This document shows positions 61,168 through 64,000 of a stretch of 64,000 nucleotides of DNA, in pieces. Source of the stretch: Geobacteraceae bacterium (GTDB taxonomy: Bacteria; Desulfobacterota; Desulfuromonadia; Geobacterales; Pseudopelobacteraceae); NCBI GenBank assembly GCA_025355965.1, contig JANXYR010000053.1, forward strand, positions 1 to 64,000, in the 5' to 3' direction. A program made the translations under genes and the position numbers. Below the pieces are notes generated by a model, which was given only the letters and a program-made list of their open reading frames with translations, was not told where the DNA came from and searched no databases. The stretch's first letter is position 1; every line of letters starts with the position of its first letter.

Positions 61168-63044
61168 TTCAACTCCTCCCGGAATTGCGGGATGCAAACT
61201 TCCACAGTACATCCCGGTGGCGGACAGTTGTTCCAAATCTGCACGGTTCCACCCATGTTTTCAATAAAATGTTTGACTAGCGCCAGTCCGAGACCGGTGC
61301 CCTCTTTCCGGTCAGTATAGAAAGGATCTAAAACGTAAGATAGCTTATCTTTAGCAATGCCGCTTCCCTGGTCGATTATCTGCACGACCGCAATGTCTTT
61401 GGCCTTGCTGTGGTTGTTGTGTGTCAATTGCATTATTATTTTACCGCCAACAGGAGTGTGATAACCGGCATTCTCCAGCAGATTAAAGAATACCTGCTGA
61501 AGTTTGATACCGTCAGCTAAAACTAAAATCGATATATCGTCATTGTCAGAGGTGAGGAACCCACTCTTGCTTTTTGACATGCCGGTGGACTTCCAAAGAT
61601 CAAGTGTTTCCCGGCATACGTTGTATAAATTAATAGGTTGCAGATTGCTAATCGGTATTATTCTCCCAAGGTCAAGGAGATCGTTCATCAACTGAACCAG
61701 GCGATTTACCTGTGTTCTAATATGCATAATAAACGGCTCAAATTCAGGATTGGAGGCTACCTCCTTTTCTCTGAACAGGGCCTCGGTTATAGTGAGAATG
61801 GCGTTTAGCGGATTACGTACCTCGTGGGCGACACCACCGGCAATCTGACCAATCGCCTCAAGTCGTTTGGCTCTGAGCAGTCGCTGTTCAAGTTGCTCCC
61901 GTTGATTCATTTCCTGCCGTAATAGTGAATTTATATCAGTCAGGTCACGGGTTCGTTCTATAATCTGTTGTTCCAATCCTGCCTGGATATCCTGAAGTTC
62001 AGATTCAGATTTCTTCCTCATTTCTAACAACTTGCGAAGTGTCTCAGCTCTTTTACGTAGGCTCAATAAGAATATACCCAAAACAAATGTGGTAACTACA
62101 ACAACTCCTGCAATCGTCACCAGGATGATACTCTTTGAGAGAGGGGATAAAACTTCGCTTGAATCTATTTTTGCAACCATACCCCACTTGGTGCCGGGTA
62201 TGGTTCTGATTGCACATAATACCGACATGTTACGATAATCCGTACCATCAAAGCTACCTTCCTGTCCAAGAGCTGCCCGCACCGCCGGCATATTCTGATC
62301 TGTGAGTGGCATCAGAAAGGGGGTATCCGTTTTATTCCGATGTCTGAGGCTATTCAGGAAAAGAACGGAATTCCCTTCACGCATAACTAGTAGCGTTTCA
62401 GCTGTTGAACTGGTTGTGGGCCATGCCTGGATGAGAGGATAAAGTCGCTTGGTTGGATCTATATCAAGTACAAGTACAGCTATGCAGCGAGCATGGCTGC
62501 CGTTTAAGATCATGATTGGAATTGCCAGGTTGATGTTGTATGAGTTGCCAATAGCGTCACTATGAAAATCCGAAAGGATTAATTCCTGTTCCTTGGCGGT
62601 TTCAGCAGCCAGGTCAAAATAATGCTTTGAAAGTGGTGTATTCAGATCTGAGTCGGAAGCAATTATCTTTCCATCCGGAGTAAAAAGAACGCCTTTGCTG
62701 TATTCACCGAGGTCAATAAGATTTGCCATCCAGTACTTGAATTCCTGGCGTAATTTTTTGTTTTCTCTGCCGGAAATGTAGTCATTAATCCTGCGTGCCA
62801 TCATTGCGTTTGCGCGAATTGATGCCCCTTCGGCAAAGCGCTCCTTACGCCATTGAACCAACTGAGACGTCTTAAGGTAGGCGATTGTTGAGATTTCTTT
62901 ATGTTTTTCTTTCAGCAAAAACTGTTTTTGCTGATGAATCAAGCTGTAACCTGTGCAAGTAACAAGAGCGATAAAAACGGAAATAGTGAGGATGTACCAT
63001 ACAGAATCAGTCCGAAAGGTTTTTGCTGTGGGCGAAATTGTCAT
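61164..63044 (-). CDS. Membrane sensor histidine kinase with CACHE-like extracytoplasmic domain
   Basis: Two TM segments flanking a periplasmic sensor; GGVAHEVRNPLNAILTITEALF; HATPase DQGSGIAKDKLSYVLDPFYTDRKEGTGLGLALVKHFIENMGG. Start reassigned from 63116. Confidence 0.9.
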   Translation of the reverse strand: MTISPTAKTFRTDSVWYILTISVFIALVTCTGYSLIHQQKQFLLKEKHKEISTIAYLKTSQLVQWRKERFAEGASIRANAMMARRINDYISGRENKKLRQEFKYWMANLIDLGEYSKGVLFTPDGKIIASDSDLNTPLSKHYFDLAAETAKEQELILSDFHSDAIGNSYNINLAIPIMILNGSHARCIAVLVLDIDPTKRLYPLIQAWPTTSSTAETLLVMREGNSVLFLNSLRHRNKTDTPFLMPLTDQNMPAVRAALGQEGSFDGTDYRNMSVLCAIRTIPGTKWGMVAKIDSSEVLSPLSKSIILVTIAGVVVVTTFVLGIFLLSLRKRAETLRKLLEMRKKSESELQDIQAGLEQQIIERTRDLTDINSLLRQEMNQREQLEQRLLRAKRLEAIGQIAGGVAHEVRNPLNAILTITEALFREKEVASNPEFEPFIMHIRTQVNRLVQLMNDLLDLGRIIPISNLQPINLYNVCRETLDLWKSTGMSKSKSGFLTSDNDDISILVLADGIKLQQVFFNLLENAGYHTPVGGKIIMQLTHNNHSKAKDIAVVQIIDQGSGIAKDKLSYVLDPFYTDRKEGTGLGLALVKHFIENMGGTVQIWNNCPPPGCTVEVCIPQFREELK

Positions 63045-63287
63045 AAGTAACAAGCTTAACCTCCATTTGAGGCGCATCTGGTGGCGATCATACCACTCAG
63101 AACAAGTCATCGTCAAAGCTATTCATCCTGAGATTGAAAGGAGGTTTAAGAACATATCTTGGTTTTTTTTATCTAATATAGACGTGAAATCAAACCAGAC
63201 CATGCCTAACTGTTTGGAACTATTTGCGCAGACTGCAGAATTAAGTTATATAAAACCGTAAAAATTAAATTTGAAAGGAACAAACCC

Positions 63288-63794
63288 ATGAAAAATAAAC
63301 TTGTCGCACTGTTTGCTACCGTATACATGACCCTTAGCGGGGGTGCCGCTCTGGCAGAACATAAACCCGGACATATGGAAGGTCACCAGAATGGCGCAGG
63401 AGCTGCTGCCGAATCTATCCACGCTGATGTAAAAAAGCACCAAGCCTGTCCACACTGCGGTATGGATCGGGAAAAATTTGCTCATTCACGCATGCTGGTC
63501 ACTTATTCTGATGGTTCGTCTGTCGGAGTATGCAGCATCCATTGTGTTGTCACCGAGTTAAAAGCCAGCAAAACCAAAACGGTAAAGCTTGTCGAGGTTG
63601 CTGATTTGAACACGAAAAAACTGTTTGATGCTGAAAAGGCTGCCTGGGTGATCGGTGGCAGCAGGAAGGGTGTTATGACACTAACACCGAAATGGGCTTT
63701 TGCAACAAAAGAGGACGCCGCTGCATTTATCAGTAAAAACGGCGGTAAGCTGGCTACCTACAAAGAGGCGCTGGCTCAGGCTGAAAAAGAGTAG
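63288..63794 (+). CDS. NosL-like exported protein
   Basis: Signal peptide; CPHCGMDREKFAHSRMLVTYSDGSSVGVCSIHCVVTEL; VIGGSRKGVMTLTPKWAFATKEDAAAFISKNGG. Confidence 0.85.
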   Translation: MKNKLVALFATVYMTLSGGAALAEHKPGHMEGHQNGAGAAAESIHADVKKHQACPHCGMDREKFAHSRMLVTYSDGSSVGVCSIHCVVTELKASKTKTVKLVEVADLNTKKLFDAEKAAWVIGGSRKGVMTLTPKWAFATKEDAAAFISKNGGKLATYKEALAQAEKE

Positions 63795-63811
63795 CATCAA
63801 ATGGAGCTTCC

Positions 63812-64000
63812 ATGAAACTTATCGTCACAGCAGTAGTACTGTTTTGTCTGCTAATGGTGGCGTCCTCATTTGCTGCTGAAATGGGTGCTGATTCCGTCCC
63901 GCCTGGGGCCAAGTGTCCGGTTTGCGGGATGTTTGTTGCTAAATACCCGGACTGGACGGCGACGGTTCGCTTCAAGGATGGCACAATTGCCTATTATGAC
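63812..64000 (+). CDS. Second NosL-like protein, truncated by window end
   Basis: MKLIVTAVVLFCLLMVASSFAAEMGADSVPPGAKCPVCGMFVAKYPDWTATVRFKDGTIAYYD. Confidence 0.85.
   Translation, partial: MKLIVTAVVLFCLLMVASSFAAEMGADSVPPGAKCPVCGMFVAKYPDWTATVRFKDGTIAYYD

Overview
The gene content and order look like a Geobacter/Desulfuromonadales-type chromosome (an inference from gene content; no search was run). From left to right: an IS3-family element (about 40-1251) abutting a 5'-truncated PAS histidine kinase; a signalling cluster with a c-heme-motif sensor kinase, a response regulator and a hybrid kinase; a conserved envelope/regulatory operon (kdsB-pyrG-kdsA-kdsD-kdsC-lptC-lptA-lptB-rpoN-hpf-hprK-rapZ-PTS IIA-ptsH-ptsI); a prepilin peptidase, a HAMP kinase and a sigma54 activator; a DsbC-like protein with a heme-c motif; a type IV pilus cluster (pilY1, minor pilins, XRE regulator, pilMNOPQ); Ig-like lipoproteins; an RND efflux pair; a GspE/PilB ATPase; and, from about 48.9 to 64 kb, a copper/multicopper-oxidase locus. 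That locus encodes cohesin-like proteins, an OmpB-like multicopper oxidase of 1508 aa with FN3/PKD/dockerin-like modules, a cytochrome c-periplasmic binding protein fusion, a SCO1 protein, an FKBP PPIase, a response regulator, a sigma54 activator with a CACHE-like kinase, and two NosL-like proteins. The most interesting signal is a set of matching GTCTCA-N3-TGAGAC inverted repeats, each about 80-90 bp upstream of a GG-N10-GC/GA (sigma54-like) element. Two are strong and one is weaker. They suggest that the local activator controls the multicopper-oxidase, cytochrome/SCO and cohesin transcription units as one undescribed regulon. No rRNA, tRNA or CRISPR was seen.
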